A DNA stretch of 64,000 bases from Lottia gigantea (GCF_000327385.1 NW_008708555.1:2951194-3015193); one strand, 5' to 3'. Counted from the stretch's first letter, positions 11,100 through 22,925 are shown. Translations and numbers: made by a program. Notes: generated by a model not told the origin, from the sequence alone.

Positions 11100-11127
11100 T
11101 TCGCTCCTCTTAACCTCATGATGCGAT

Positions 11128-11288
11128 TTGTGCGATTTGTTGTCTGGATACGAAAAAGATTCTCTTGAAGCTCGCAACTTGTTTTCTAATTTCGCAATCC
11201 TGTGTTTGAGGTTGAAGCGATAGCATTCACATATTCTTCGGTCGTCAGTCTTGCATTCACAACTTGTCAATTGCTTGACAATTGCCAT
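11128..11288 (-). pseudogene. Short unknown host ORF interrupted by the LINE
   Basis: From an ATG at 11288 the minus strand encodes MAIVKQLTSCECKTDD and on to KLENKLRASRESFSYPDNKS, with CEC and CEC-Y pairs and a short heptad stretch. The LINE target-site duplication falls inside this frame; beyond it the open frame runs only 15 codons into LINE leader sequence. At the unoccupied site the frame would have continued past 6584 to a stop at 6527-6529, giving about 72 residues, with AATAAA overlapping that stop. No family is recognised, and it may be a chance ORF. Confidence 0.3.
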
Positions 11289-14200
11289 TTTCCGGGGTTG
11301 ATGTGGGTATTTAATATATGTAAATAATCTTTGGAAGTACTAGAAATGTACTACCTCAAACGAAGAAATTTCCCTTGTATATACAGTCTGGATGACCTTT
11401 CGTGATCGGTCACTCATTGGAATTATGCTGGTAATTCTCTTCTAATTTAGGTAATTATGAATTAATTACGGACATTTGAGACAAACTGGTATTCAAGTCA
11501 TTAGAACACCTCTACTTTCTATTCATATTCGTTAATGAAAATAAGGCAACCCATCTATAAGTTTTGACTAGAATATTCTACAGGCCTCCATTTTTTGTCA
11601 CCCCCTCCATGCATGCTGTGGGATTTTTAGGAGACTTTCTGACGACAAAGCTATGTCTGTTTCCTTTTATTTTAATGAGTATGATTTGTATCCCGGGAAT
11701 TACATGTACATCTTAGATAGGCTGTTCTACATAAGTAAAAGACAAGTATTTTGAAAAGAATTCACAAGAGAAGACATTTTCTCATGACATGTTGGCTTGG
11801 TGCATTTGTTTTATTCTCGTTACTATGGAGACAAACGAAAATGAGAAGAAGCTACTCCTGGATTGGGATGAGCATTGGATGAGATGAATAGTGAAGGAGA
11901 TGCAAAAGTGATGTATTGTTTGTTTCAAAATGAAGACAGGGGCGGCTATCTTGCTACAATTTTGCTATTAATTTATTTTCTATTTAAGCTTATTTGATAA
12001 CAGTTGGGACACTGGGGTACTTAAACTAAAGTGAGTTAACAACTACAATAGTTTTCTTGAAAAGGGCTTAAATATAACTCCCCACCTTGAACAATGAAAT
12101 CTGGCTGTGGGCCTTTTTGGATTTGGGAGCATGATCTCCTTATGGAAATTGTGAAAACAAAGGGTTAAATCCTGCAATTTGAAATCTAAAGCACCATCCC
12201 CAGTTTGTTAGTAGCTTTTAAAACTTTTAATTTACTTTTTACAAACCATTTGTTTGTATTTGTTTCACTAATTGACAAATGTTTTCTTTGTTTGCAAGTG
12301 AAGTGAAGTGTATAAACCAGTGGACAGTTCCGAGCGTGGCAACGAGACTTTATCCCATGGATTTCAAAACTTTTGAAACTTTTAGCCTGTTAGCTTTAAA
12401 CTCCGCTACTTTTAAGCCTTCAATTTGTGAACCAGAAATTAACACTTTTTGGTATCTGATAAATCAAGTGTATATTACACTCCAGAAATGTCACCTCAAT
12501 ATTCTACATTTTCACAAAAAAATAATAGAACTAATTTAAACCGCAACAGGATAAACCTCTCAATTATTCAACTGACAAAAACAACACACATAGATAATCA
12601 GTCCTAGTTACCTGTGATAGGAATTGGATCATATTATGACGTTTGTCGACAACTTCTCTCATCAAATTATGTCGACGAGTTGATATGCTGACTGCAGACT
12701 CTCCAATTTACTCCGTCCGCTAATTTAGGTTTATAAGATTATATTAGTATAGAAATAATTGTGTAATTTTAATTCTAATGAAGACAAAATTTTCACCTGT
12801 TCAATAGCTCAATAGCTTACTGATTTGATACCAAGTTCAAACCAATATATTTATTACCAATGTTGTATAACACGCTTTGATTTATTTGTATCGGAATTCT
12901 GTCTATGTCCTGTAATTTGCAGATCGATCCGGTAAATTTTTCATGCAATTTTTTTCACTATAAAAATTTTCCAAATTTAAGAATTTTTCGATTGCATTCG
13001 ATATATCTTGTTACAAAGGGCATAAAAAGGAAAACTCGTGGTAAATTGGTTCACAAATAAGCTCTACTGGCTCCAAACCAATATTCAAGATATTCATTTT
13101 TGATTCCAGCTCATTTAAATCTTTGGTCAAAACAGAAATGCTCTATCATTTCCAGTTTGTTCTAGAAAATTTCCCGTAAAAAAAAACATTAGACAAATGG
13201 ATTTGCCACACAATTGAAAGACTTGTCTATTATTTCTATGTCTTTATTATGGTTTGTGTCACTATCATGTCATGGTTATTCCAACGTAAATGAAGGATGA
13301 TGTTGGTTGTTATGCTCTTCGCTTTCAGCATTGTATTGAATATTTTTATATCTTGTGGTAAGTTAAAGACATCCGTGATACACAAAAGCTGTTTGTGCCA
13401 GTAAATAATATTTATGCTGATGATTTGAAGTAGCTCTGAGGAAATTCGGTATAAATAAAGTTTCGTTGTCTGTAAATTCAATTTGTTGTACCTACATGGA
13501 GTTTGTGGTAAATAACTTAGGAGTGTAGTAAGTCATAGAAAGAAGTTTTGGGTAAGTAAAGTTTCGCTTTTTTTCGTAGTAAACTGTGTTTGTGAATTTT
13601 GTGGCAGTTGAAGTGAAAGTTGAGGTTCATAAAGGTCTGTGGTAAGTAACGTTTCGTTGTAAATTTTGAGGTAAATTCAGTTTGTTGTTCTGAAATGACA
13701 TTTGCATTTGTGGTAAATACAAAGTAATGAGAGTAGTAACTTATTATAAATTATGGTTAAATACTGATATGCCTGGTAAGAGAATTTCGGGGTAAATAAA
13801 TGAAGGTTTTGATAAGGGGAGTAAGTTTGTGGTAAGTAAATATAGTTTATGATAAGTTAGTAACGTTTGAAGTAACTCTTGTAGTAAATAAGTGACGTCT
13901 GTGGTAAATTGAGTTTATTAAGGTAAGTAAATGAAGATCTGGGTAAGAGATGTTTGCGTTTGTTTTGATGATCACTTTATTTTGTGTTAATGTGAAGTGC
14001 ATCAAAGGTTTTAATCATTAACTTTATCTACGTGCATCAAATAGCATTTCAATTACTCAAGTTTAGTGACTATAAAAGTAGTTTGGTACTATCGGTCATT
14101 GCCTTTCAGATATTGAAATAAAATGAAATGACCTTTGCGTACCACTTATTAGACGTATGCATACGTGCAACGCAATGCGGGTGAGGCTAATATGGCAATC

Positions 14201-14609
14201 ACAAAACCTGTATCACAAGGGATTCCGGTTCATAGTCTGACCAGATGGGTTGATTTTCTCATGCAAGCATTTCTGTGTTAACTGTTGATCTGAAAATAAT
14301 TAAGAACATTTCTATATGACAATGTGCTATCCTGTATGGAATATTTTACGAAATAATTGTCAGTGGCTAATTAACGTTACCACAATGGTTTTGTCTGAAT
14401 TTTAAGCTGTTTGATTGTGTATCTAGTTTTAAACTTAATCATTAATAAGGTTTGGCGACAATAAATGAAAACCACGAGAATATACTTCTAATACTTCATC
14501 ATTATCGTTGTAGAGGTGTATGTCAATCAATGATAACAAATAGATTAAAACATTAGCATCTCTTGTAGAAACATTCCCCACTTGTATTAATTCACTTAAT
14601 CTATTACAG
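11289..14609. other. Gene-free stretch with a splice-donor-like repeat patch
   Basis: No supportable gene. From about 13.49 to 13.95 kb, short motifs of form GTGGTAAGTAA, GGTAAATAA or GTAGTAAGT recur every 20-35 bases on the plus strand, as at 1320-1480. Both patches lie 1.0-1.6 kb before the first known exon of a lectin copy, so they may be part of the duplicated unit. Confidence 0.4.
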
Positions 14610-16551
14610 AAGGCAGAAGAAGGAATTTAGCGCTAAACAAACCAGCTACACAAATTAGTCAATATTTGGGTTTTGAGGCGGGAAAGGCTAATGACGGCAT
14701 TGATGGAATAAGTGTAGATACGGGAGGTTGTAGTCACACGGCGGGTTATGCTGCTCTTGTTCCAGAAACACATCCATGGTGGGAAGTTGATCTGTCACAA
14801 GAATATTATATTTCAGCTGTCGCCATTTCACATCCAGTTTACGGTGATATATTTTGATTCTTTTATCAACTCATCTTTTCGATCTACCTCTAATTTGTCA
14901 ATCTACAAGCAATCAGATAACGAATTGTGGGATAGCATTTTGCTACCCCATACTTCGTCATTATAAAGCTATCCTGACACTAGTTGCAGGGTATGTCATT
15001 TCAGTGCTTCGCAGTGGTTTGCACATCATAATGCGTGCCAATGCGCAGACACAAATCGTGCAAATGTCAGCGTGGCTTTTATATTAACAATCAAAGCGTG
15101 TCATGTACCTGTTTCTTGATAAAGCCACCCTATCTCTTGCGTACCCAATGATCAAAGTCTTCTGATTTGCACTGATTTGAACATTATTCTGACATTGCTT
15201 AAATCGATCCTAAAAGCTTGAAATGGCTGCGTTTTTTTGAATAGTTTTAAAATGTCAGACGAACCACGAAGAGCTTACAATAATGGTAATGAGTTTTTCT
15301 TGAGTATAATATAACAATTGTTAAGACGATTATGTAAAAGAACAATTCTTACTAGTCAATTCCCTTTTTAGGCCAAACTCTGAAGAGAGGCACAATGAAT
15401 AGATCCTTCCGGTCCTGATTAATACAATTGGGACAATGAGAAAAGATTACATGAATCATAAATGCATCCATATCCTCCAGTTTTTTTTTCTGTCAACCAG
15501 ATTTTAATGTAAAGCATATTTTGTTCGTCCCTTGCTATTGGTAAACGATTTTCTGATCGAGATCTAGAAGATGATTCACTGTTACATCATATTTCGTATA
15601 TATTTGTTTTAAATGATTCCTTTTAATTTTTATCATCAGATCTACCACAATTGGCTCACAATTTTTCTATTGAGATCTACACAGATGGAGAGACTATTAA
15701 TGATGCTGTACTTTGTTACTATCATCCCGGTCTGGCAACTACAAATTCAACTGAGCTGTATTGGTGTAAAACTACTATTAAAGGACGCCATGTAAGAATA
15801 ACCATTAATGGTAACAGGGCCGAAATGTTGCTTCTTTGTGAGGTAAGAATATGTTCGGTTGAATATTGTCTCAATGACTTAGTCACTTGTCTGCATGCAT
15901 CGACGTGTAAATCACAACAATTACCAATAATTAGATGGGGTCAAGAAAGTCGAAGTTTTCATTGGAGAGGGATCGTCCGTATACTGATAATTATGCTATT
16001 TTCAAGTTTAATGCATTTGTTCATATTAACAAATTTAAATGGTAAGAGTGATGATTTGCTGGTTTGAAAATCACATGAATATTTCTCGGTCCTTAATATG
16101 AGGTTTACTTACTTAAGGGAACAAGGTAGAAATATATAACACTTTTGGATATAAGATGATGGAATTATGATACAGGATACATGGTTTTTTCATCTTTATA
16201 AGACCAATTAATTCATTTCCTTTATTGTCCCGCTCCTACATGTACTTACAAATACCAAGGATAAAATGTTTATTTGGTCTTTAATCGTAGGTTAAAGTAA
16301 TCGGCTCTGAGTATTTAACTACTACGTCATTTATCAAGTTCGACAACGCCGATCTAGAATCTCCAGATATGACGTACAGTGTACAAGGATATGGTCAATG
16401 TGCTATGAAATGTTATGTGTTACCAATGTGTCATATCTTCAGTGTAAAATCGGTGTCTGATTATTATCTATGTAATATTTTCACCAACATGTACCCAAAA
16501 CTCGTTGGCAATTCTACTGGCAGGCCTGGAATTGTTGCTTTTATCATGTAA
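14610..16551 (+). CDS. F-type lectin (FTP) domain plus PAN-like domain protein, copy 2 (5' exon not found)
   Basis: Paralogue of the gene at 2934-4561. Exons 14610-14843, 15640-15842 and 16291-16551 (stop TAA) have exactly the same lengths (234, 203, 261) and phases as copy 1. The lectin domain begins RNLALNKPATQISQY and carries CSHT, PWWEVDL, GRHVRITI and CEV. The last exon holds the PAN-like cysteines in GQCAMKCYVLPMCHIF. As in copy 1, the expected NRxDCCxxR segment is missing; the protein reads SHPVYDLPQLAHNF at that place. The donor after exon 2 is a good GTAAGA. Copy 2 lacks the Cys that copy 1 has in QLCHDF (here QLAHNF). A secreted glycan-binding role is expected from the family, but fucose binding by the canonical site is doubtful. 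Confidence 0.8.
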
Positions 16552-19500
16552 GTCCCTACTAACTTTACATGATCTGACAAAGATATATACAGTGCAATGG
16601 GTGGAAATCCTATAAATGAATCGAATTTGTATTCGCTGGCTTTGACTTGATCTACTTGTTTCACATCTTTAAAACAGAAAAATATGCGAAAATTGTTCGC
16701 AAGTCATAAATGTAAAGGAGGTAACTATATGTCTAAGGAGGCAAATTTTCGAGTGAAAATGAAAAAGATTTTTGGCACAAAGTAGTCGGATATTGTTTAC
16801 CTTTCAATCACCTGGTATTGTACCGATTTACAAATCTTGTCGCTGTATTTCTGGTTGAAACTTAATGAATTAAATTCAATTTTATAATCCGCATTAATTT
16901 CCGATATAACAGTTTTATTTTACATCAATCATTAGAATCACGCAATCAGCACAAAATATGAAATAAAACGAACGGAACTTATTTATGAAAAACAACGGAA
17001 CGTATAGCAAATTGATAATAAACTCAAATTAATCCTAGAGAAAAAAGAGCTTACTGTGGTAATACAAATACATGTAGATATATTCTGTAAGAAATAGGAA
17101 AAGTTCTGATCAATTTTATTAACAGACCATTTTACTCGTTAACTTTCAATTGTTGATATTGTGTTGTACTTTTATCAGATTAAATATTTATAACACTATG
17201 TATTCCCAATCGTTTCATTCTATATGTCTAAATCCCATACGCTCTATCTTATGCTATTGATCTGGCGGAATATTTCATTCATAAACAATTCACGAAATAT
17301 TTTAAATTCTTAAAACAGCTAATGTTCAATATTTGTTTAAATAGAAAGTTTAGCTCCTTGGTTACCGACTGAAATTACCAAGTTTGTAGGCGCGATTTGC
17401 ATCCCTCTGAGGGAAAAAGCCATCTATAAAAAAAATTAAATTTAAAACAGCTGAAAGAGAATGTTGGCAGACTTCGGTCATTGACACACGTAAGTTGTGT
17501 TCGGACGATGCGCCTCGTCTTTTGCATTGTAATTCAATTTGGATTTTGGTTTATTCCCATTTCGACCCTTTCCAATTCGCCACTTCCCATTATGTCCCTT
17601 CCCGATTTGCCCCTTTTGTTTTGCCCATTTCCCATTAAGCTCCTTCTTCATTTCATGTCCCGATCTGCCACCTACCCATTTTTCCCCTTATTTCCATTTC
17701 GCCTCTTTCCCAGTTCGCCACTTTCCCATTTCGCCTCTGCCAATTTTGAATACAGACAAAGAATTGCAATTAAATTTACATCAGAAAACTTTGAAAAGGA
17801 CGTACGCGACCCTCAAACTTGTTCATATAATCTCCACTGATTGAAATTATTGAATACAAATCTTAGTTTTGTTTGTGGCAGCGACATTCCATCCTAATCT
17901 TTATCAAATTCTTACTGCTCCAGAACTCAAATGCACACGGGTGTATATTTTAGACTCGAGTGTGGCCCCTTTTTACATTACTATTTATTTTGTTCCGAAC
18001 AAAAACAAAAACAAAGTCCTCGCCGGTTTATAGGTCACACAAATACTTCCCGATTAAGGATGTTCAAATCCCTTTAGCTGAGGAAATCCCACTGGATGTG
18101 GGTTTTAAATATCATAAAACCACAGGCTGTGTTTTATATGGAACATTCAATGATTTCTTTCATAACCTAAATTATTAAAAAATTTTCCCCTTACGTGCTG
18201 CAGGCAGTCATATTTGAAAACGGGGACGTAAAACTTTTCATTTTCAAGACCACCCGTGGAAAATTCTACACTTATCACACAGTTCTTATTGAACACAAGA
18301 ATCGTTAATGATACATGTGCTGCGTGTTCTTGATAACCACCTGGTGGGAATGTGTGAAATCTTTACCACTTGAGGGTGTTATTACACGTGCTTTGAATAT
18401 GGCGGGAATGTAAATGAAGACCTCACTTGAAGATAATCATGTTCCGTTAGCCCTAACGTTAGCCCTTGATCCGTTGGCACTATAAATATTTTGGACCTCA
18501 TAACCAGTCCTAATAGCCACTGCTTTAGATTTAAATTGGAATTGTCGTTATGTTACAAAAGAAATGACAAAGTAACATAACTCACTCCCTTTAATGAAGT
18601 TGGTATGTCGAACCAATGGCGAACATACTTGTCACATTAAAGAGTAATTATGCCTCACTCTTACATGAATCATCTAGAATATACATTAACACTAAATTCA
18701 AAATACTGATACATGTATAAAAGATAATGTTTTGGCATCAATGCGTCATTCCATTGCCAGACCTCAACCAAGTGGAACTTGTGGAATCTTTGCTATTGTG
18801 ATAACAAATAGTTCAATTTGCAATCAAAATTCTCGCGGCATTGTTTGCGTGAGTCAGTTTGTGATAACACATTATATGATTAAAGGTAGTCCAATGCTGA
18901 TACTCGACTGTTGGGCAGATCTGTATAAACCACACGCCTGTTGCGTTTTCTTTTTAACAACAGTTTTGCAGTTTGTAACATTTTTTTTTGTCATATCCCT
19001 CAATAGCTATACATGAACGTGTTAAACTAACCTCAAACTACAAATTTCTAACCGTATGATCACAGAAAGAACACGATTTGTGAGGTATTTTTGTTATTTC
19101 CTTATAAAATTCCATATTTCCAAAGCCTAGAGTATACAATGTAGATTGTGTCCGGAATTCGTACTTATGCAAATTTTTACATAATCCAACATAATCTTAG
19201 ACAACAGAAAACATTCACATGGGGATAAACCTGGCTTTCAAGTTTACATCGACAAGAATCAAAGGAGTTTCCATCTTCTTGATGTTTACATTTTTACGAG
19301 AGAAAAATGGAAGAAGGTATGGGAATTATGATGCGACCTTTACCAAAAATTTCCTGTCAAGAAAAACAATTCGCGAAACGACGCCAAACGTAGAGGTAAA
19401 AATCCGGGAACTTCAAGTTATCATGTAAGGAATTCGCTGGTAGAATTTGAAGCCGCAAGTAAAAAGTAAGATGTAAGGGAGATTAAAGGTGGATTGAGTT

Positions 19501-20192
19501 CATTGTTTAGATTCGTTTATTTACTCTGACACCATTCAATCGACGAAGATAACATTCCCCACAATCTTAGGTCGACATTTTTATCATTGCTAAATTCTCC
19601 TTAATTATCTACCACATCGTTTTACCGTCTTCATCACAGGCTCGCTCTCTCAACAACACAAAACAAACGTCATACCGACATTTCACACGTGCACAGCTCG
19701 TAATCTGGTTCCTTTTACCAAACGACAGCTGTCGGCCATCTTTGACAGATGTAAGGATATTAGGTCGAAAGTGTTCAAAGTGATTCATTTTTACAGTGAT
19801 ATTCTGAACGAACAGCATACTTGTTTATTCTTATGCAGTTTGGAAAAAAACATACTGTTAGTTGGATGATTTGATTCTGTAAAACTGAGAATCTTATTCC
19901 TGATATTATGTTTTTAACAGCACAAACAATACGTTTCTGTGGAAAGCTACGAAGCACCGTAAACTTACAACCTACATATATTAATTGTTAATGTTAGTAT
20001 AACTAAGTACTATCATAAATAAATCATGTATCATTTTAGTTAACTCCCAAGGACAATAATCTGGGCTTCTGTTTTCGTGGATTATAAATTTGTTATTGGA
20101 TATTGAATGTGATTTATGTGATATGAATTGAATTGATGATGTGGAAGCTTTGTATCAAGTTCGTAAATTTGATTTGGTTTTAATCGTTAAAA
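16552..20192. other. Intergenic, one pyrimidine-rich repeat
   Basis: No gene recognised. A dispersed-repeat edge with GGAGGTAACTAT lies at 16717-16728. At 17553-17750 the plus strand is a degenerate pyrimidine-rich array. The small open frames at 17960-18178, 18732-19016 and 19219-19428 have no recognisable domain or supporting splice context. Confidence 0.4.
17553..17750 (+). repeat. Degenerate pyrimidine-rich minisatellite
   Basis: Irregular copies of a 12-14 bp motif close to TTCCCATTTCGCC. Two overlapping open frames over it are by-products of the low complexity. Confidence 0.65.
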
Positions 20193-20732
20193 ATGGAGAC
20201 ATTTCCGCTAATAAAAGCTCAAAATACAGTTTTAAATGACAGAGAAGGTTTTCAAAGACTGGAATTGCCTTCAAGATCACTTAATGTTGTTACAAATCAT
20301 CCATCCTTACCGTTGCGTCAAAGACCTTTGCCTGCGTCGTTTTGGCAAGAACCTAACCGACAAGTTTTACCTAGACCAGAGGAAATATTTCCAATGTGTG
20401 TTGATCCTCTTCTCCAGAGATCCTTCATGGATCAAATGTTAGCCTACAAACTCTATATGGATAGTTTGCAGATACCGCCAATATCGCCGTTATCGTCGCC
20501 TTATCCGTTCACAGAGTTCCTGTACGGACTAAAGCACCGGACTAGTATTCCACCGAATAAAGTACCTCCCCCTTTTCCCGACATCCGCCCTCCATTTATT
20601 CAACCAAACGGACATTTAGAACTACCAACGACTAAGGACACATCTGTTAGTGTCGTGAAACCCATTGCCACAAAATCACAGTCGTTATCTAGGCCGGGAC
20701 ATCGTTATCATCCTTTCTTACCACCCAAATAA
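20193..20732 (+). CDS. FAM181: FAM181-like protein with a TEAD-binding-type Omega-loop motif
   Basis: A single-exon frame of 179 residues. Residues 43-55 read QRPLPASFWQEPN. This matches the L-P-x-S-F-W-x-E-P segment of vertebrate FAM181A/B, which binds TEAD transcription factors through an Omega-loop like that of YAP (LPDSFF). Near the C-terminus SVVKPIATK resembles the VVLKPIPTK near the end of human FAM181A. Between them the chain is Pro-rich with no globular domain or membrane segment. The N-terminal helical block of the vertebrate proteins was not found upstream, so this form is short (vertebrate members are about 290-430 residues). The start AAAAATGG is a good context; the preceding 50 bases have no in-frame Met. 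A nuclear TEAD-cofactor role is inferred from the motif. YAP itself is unlikely because there is no WW domain. Confidence 0.65.
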   Translation: METFPLIKAQNTVLNDREGFQRLELPSRSLNVVTNHPSLPLRQRPLPASFWQEPNRQVLPRPEEIFPMCVDPLLQRSFMDQMLAYKLYMDSLQIPPISPLSSPYPFTEFLYGLKHRTSIPPNKVPPPFPDIRPPFIQPNGHLELPTTKDTSVSVVKPIATKSQSLSRPGHRYHPFLPPK

Positions 20733-20776
20733 TGATCATGTCAGGTGACCTTACCTAGATAAATTACATAAGGAAT

Positions 20777-20782
20777 AATAAA
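20777..20782 (+). promoter_or_regulatory. Poly(A) signal of the FAM181-like gene
   Basis: AATAAA 45 bases after the stop codon, immediately before the 47-bp array. If it is used, the array lies just outside the mRNA. Confidence 0.4.
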
Positions 20783-20784
20783 TC

Positions 20785-22925
20785 ATAAAAACTGTGTTAG
20801 ATATCCGTATTAAAACTGTATCTATAACAAGGCTATCATTATAAAACTGTGTTACTGTATCAATTGTATTCAGGCTGATATAGAAAACTGTGTTACACTA
20901 TCTGATGTTACTGTATTCAGGCTGATATAGAAAACTGTGTTACACTATCTGATGTTACTGTATCAAGACTAATATAGAAAACTGTGTTACACTATCTGAT
21001 GTTACTGTATCAAGGCTAATATATAAAACTGTGTTACACTATCTGATGTTACTGTATCAAGGCTAATATAGAAAACTGTGTTACACTATCTGATGTTACT
21101 GTATCAAGACTAATATAGAAAACTGTGTTACACTATCTGATGTTACTGTATCAAGGCTAATATAGAAAACTGTGTTACACTATCTAATGATACTGTATCA
21201 AGGCTAATATAGAGAACTGTGTTACACTATTTGATGTTACTGTATCAAGGCTAATATAGAGAACTGTGTTACACTATCTAATGTTACTGTATCAAGGCTA
21301 ATATAGAGAACTGTGTTACACTATCTGATGTTACTGTATCAAGGCTAATATAGAAAACTGTGTTACACTATCTAATGTTACTGTATCAAGGCTAATATAG
21401 AGAACTGTGTTACACTATTTGATGTTACTATATCAAGGCTAATATAGAGAACTGTGTTACACTATCTAATGTTACTGTATCAAGGCTAATATAGAGAACT
21501 GTGTTACACTATCTGATGTTACTGTATCAAGGCTAATATAGAAAACTGTGTTACACTATCTAATGTTACTGTATCAAGGCTAATATAGAAAACTGTGTTA
21601 CACTATCTAATGTTACTGTATCAAGGCTAATATAGAGAACTGTGTTACACTATTTGATGTTACTGTATCAAGGCTAATATAGAGAACTGTGTTACACTAT
21701 CCGATGTTACTGTATCAAGGCTAATATAGAAAACTGTGTTACACTATCTGATGTTACTGTATCAAGGCTAATATAGAGAACTGTGTTCCACTATCTGATG
21801 TTACTGTATCAAGGCTAATATAGAGAACTGTGTTACACTATTTGATGTTACTGTATCAAGGCTAATATAGAAAACTGTGTTACACTATCTGATGTTACTG
21901 TATCAAGGCTAATATAGAAAATGTGTTACACTATCTAATGTTACTGTATCAAGGCTGATATATAAAACTGTGTTACACTATCTGATGTTACTGTATCAAG
22001 GCTAATAAAGAAAACTGTGTTCCACTATCTGATGTTACTGTATCAAGGCTAATATAGAAAACTGTGTTACACTATCTAATGTTACTGTATCAAGGCTGAT
22101 ATATAAAACTGTGTTACACTAACTGATGTTACTGTATCAAGGCTGATATATAAAACTGTGTTACACTATCTGATGTTACTGTATCAAGGCTGATATATAA
22201 AACTGTGTTCCACTATCTGATGTTACTGTATCAAGGCTAATATAGAAAACTGTGTTCCACTATCTGATGTTACTGTATCAAGGCTAACATAGAAAACTGT
22301 GTTACACTATCTGATGTTACTGTATCAAGGCTAATATAGAGAACTGTGTTACACTATTTGATGTTACTGTATCAAGGCTAATATAGAAAATGTGTTACAC
22401 TATCTAATGTTACTGTATCAAGGCTGATATATAAAACTGTGTTACACTATCTGATGTTACTGTATCAAGGCTAATATAGAGAACTGTGTTACACTATCTG
22501 ATGTTACTGTATCAAGCCTGATATATCAAACTGTGTTACACTATCTGAAGTTACTGTATCAAGGCTGATATATAAAACTGTGTTACACTCTCTGATGTTA
22601 CTGTATCAAGGCTGATACATAAAACTGTGTTACACTATCTGATGTTACTGTATCAAGGCTGATATATAAAACTGTGTTACACTCTCTGATGTTACTGTAT
22701 CAAGGCTGATACATAAAACTGTGTTACACTATCTGATGTTACTGTATCAAGGCTGATATATAAAACTGTGTTACACTATCTGATGTTACTGTATCAAGGC
22801 TGATATATAAAACTGTGATACACTATCTGATGTTACTGTATCAAGGCTAATATAGAAAACTGTGTTACACTATCTGATGTTACTGTATCAAGGGCTAATA
22901 TATATGTGTTACATTTTTTAATGTT
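20785..22925 (+). repeat. 47-bp tandem array (about 45 copies) with higher-order structure
   Basis: The unit has the core AACTGTGTTACACTATCTGA, then TGTTACTGTATCAAGGCT and a variable AATATAGAA, AATATAGAG or GATATATAA joint. The period measured between unit starts is 47 bp. The first half is mostly AATATAGAA/GAG units, the second half mostly GATATATAA units. At about 21.19-21.60 kb a block of four variant units (188 bp) repeats, and at about 22.56-22.75 kb a two-unit block repeats. Edges (before 20.88 kb and 22.9-23.08 kb) are decayed. Confidence 0.95.

Larger units (their letters stand above)
6599..11127 (-). mobile_element. L1/Tx1-like LINE retrotransposon with target-site duplications, inactive
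   Basis: A non-LTR element on the minus strand with both ends in place. Its 3' end is a poly(A) run (T11 at 6597-6607 on the plus strand). A 14-bp target-site duplication TTGTGCGATTTGTT is at 6585-6598 and 11128-11141. Order 5' to 3': a short leader with AAGATGGCC about 30 nt from the 5' end; ORF1 (9965-10807) with a coiled coil; an unusually long spacer of about 520 bp; then ORF2 with an APE-type endonuclease, a reverse transcriptase and a CCHC-like tail. ORF2 is broken by stops and frameshifts and has an internal deletion of roughly 200 codons between endonuclease and reverse transcriptase near 8870. Length is about 4.5 kb. Confidence 0.85.

Noticed and set aside
13252-13296. Signal-peptide exon of lectin copy 2 (MVCVTIMSWLFQ then GT in phase 1)
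   Set aside because: The phase would fit, but the hydrophobic run is short and no counterpart was found before copy 1.
17481-17844. Two overlapping plus frames rich in Pro, Phe and Ser
   Set aside because: Both arise from the pyrimidine-rich repeat; frames alternate without a consistent protein.
20785-22925. CRISPR array
   Set aside because: Units are contiguous with no unique spacers, and the context is eukaryotic.
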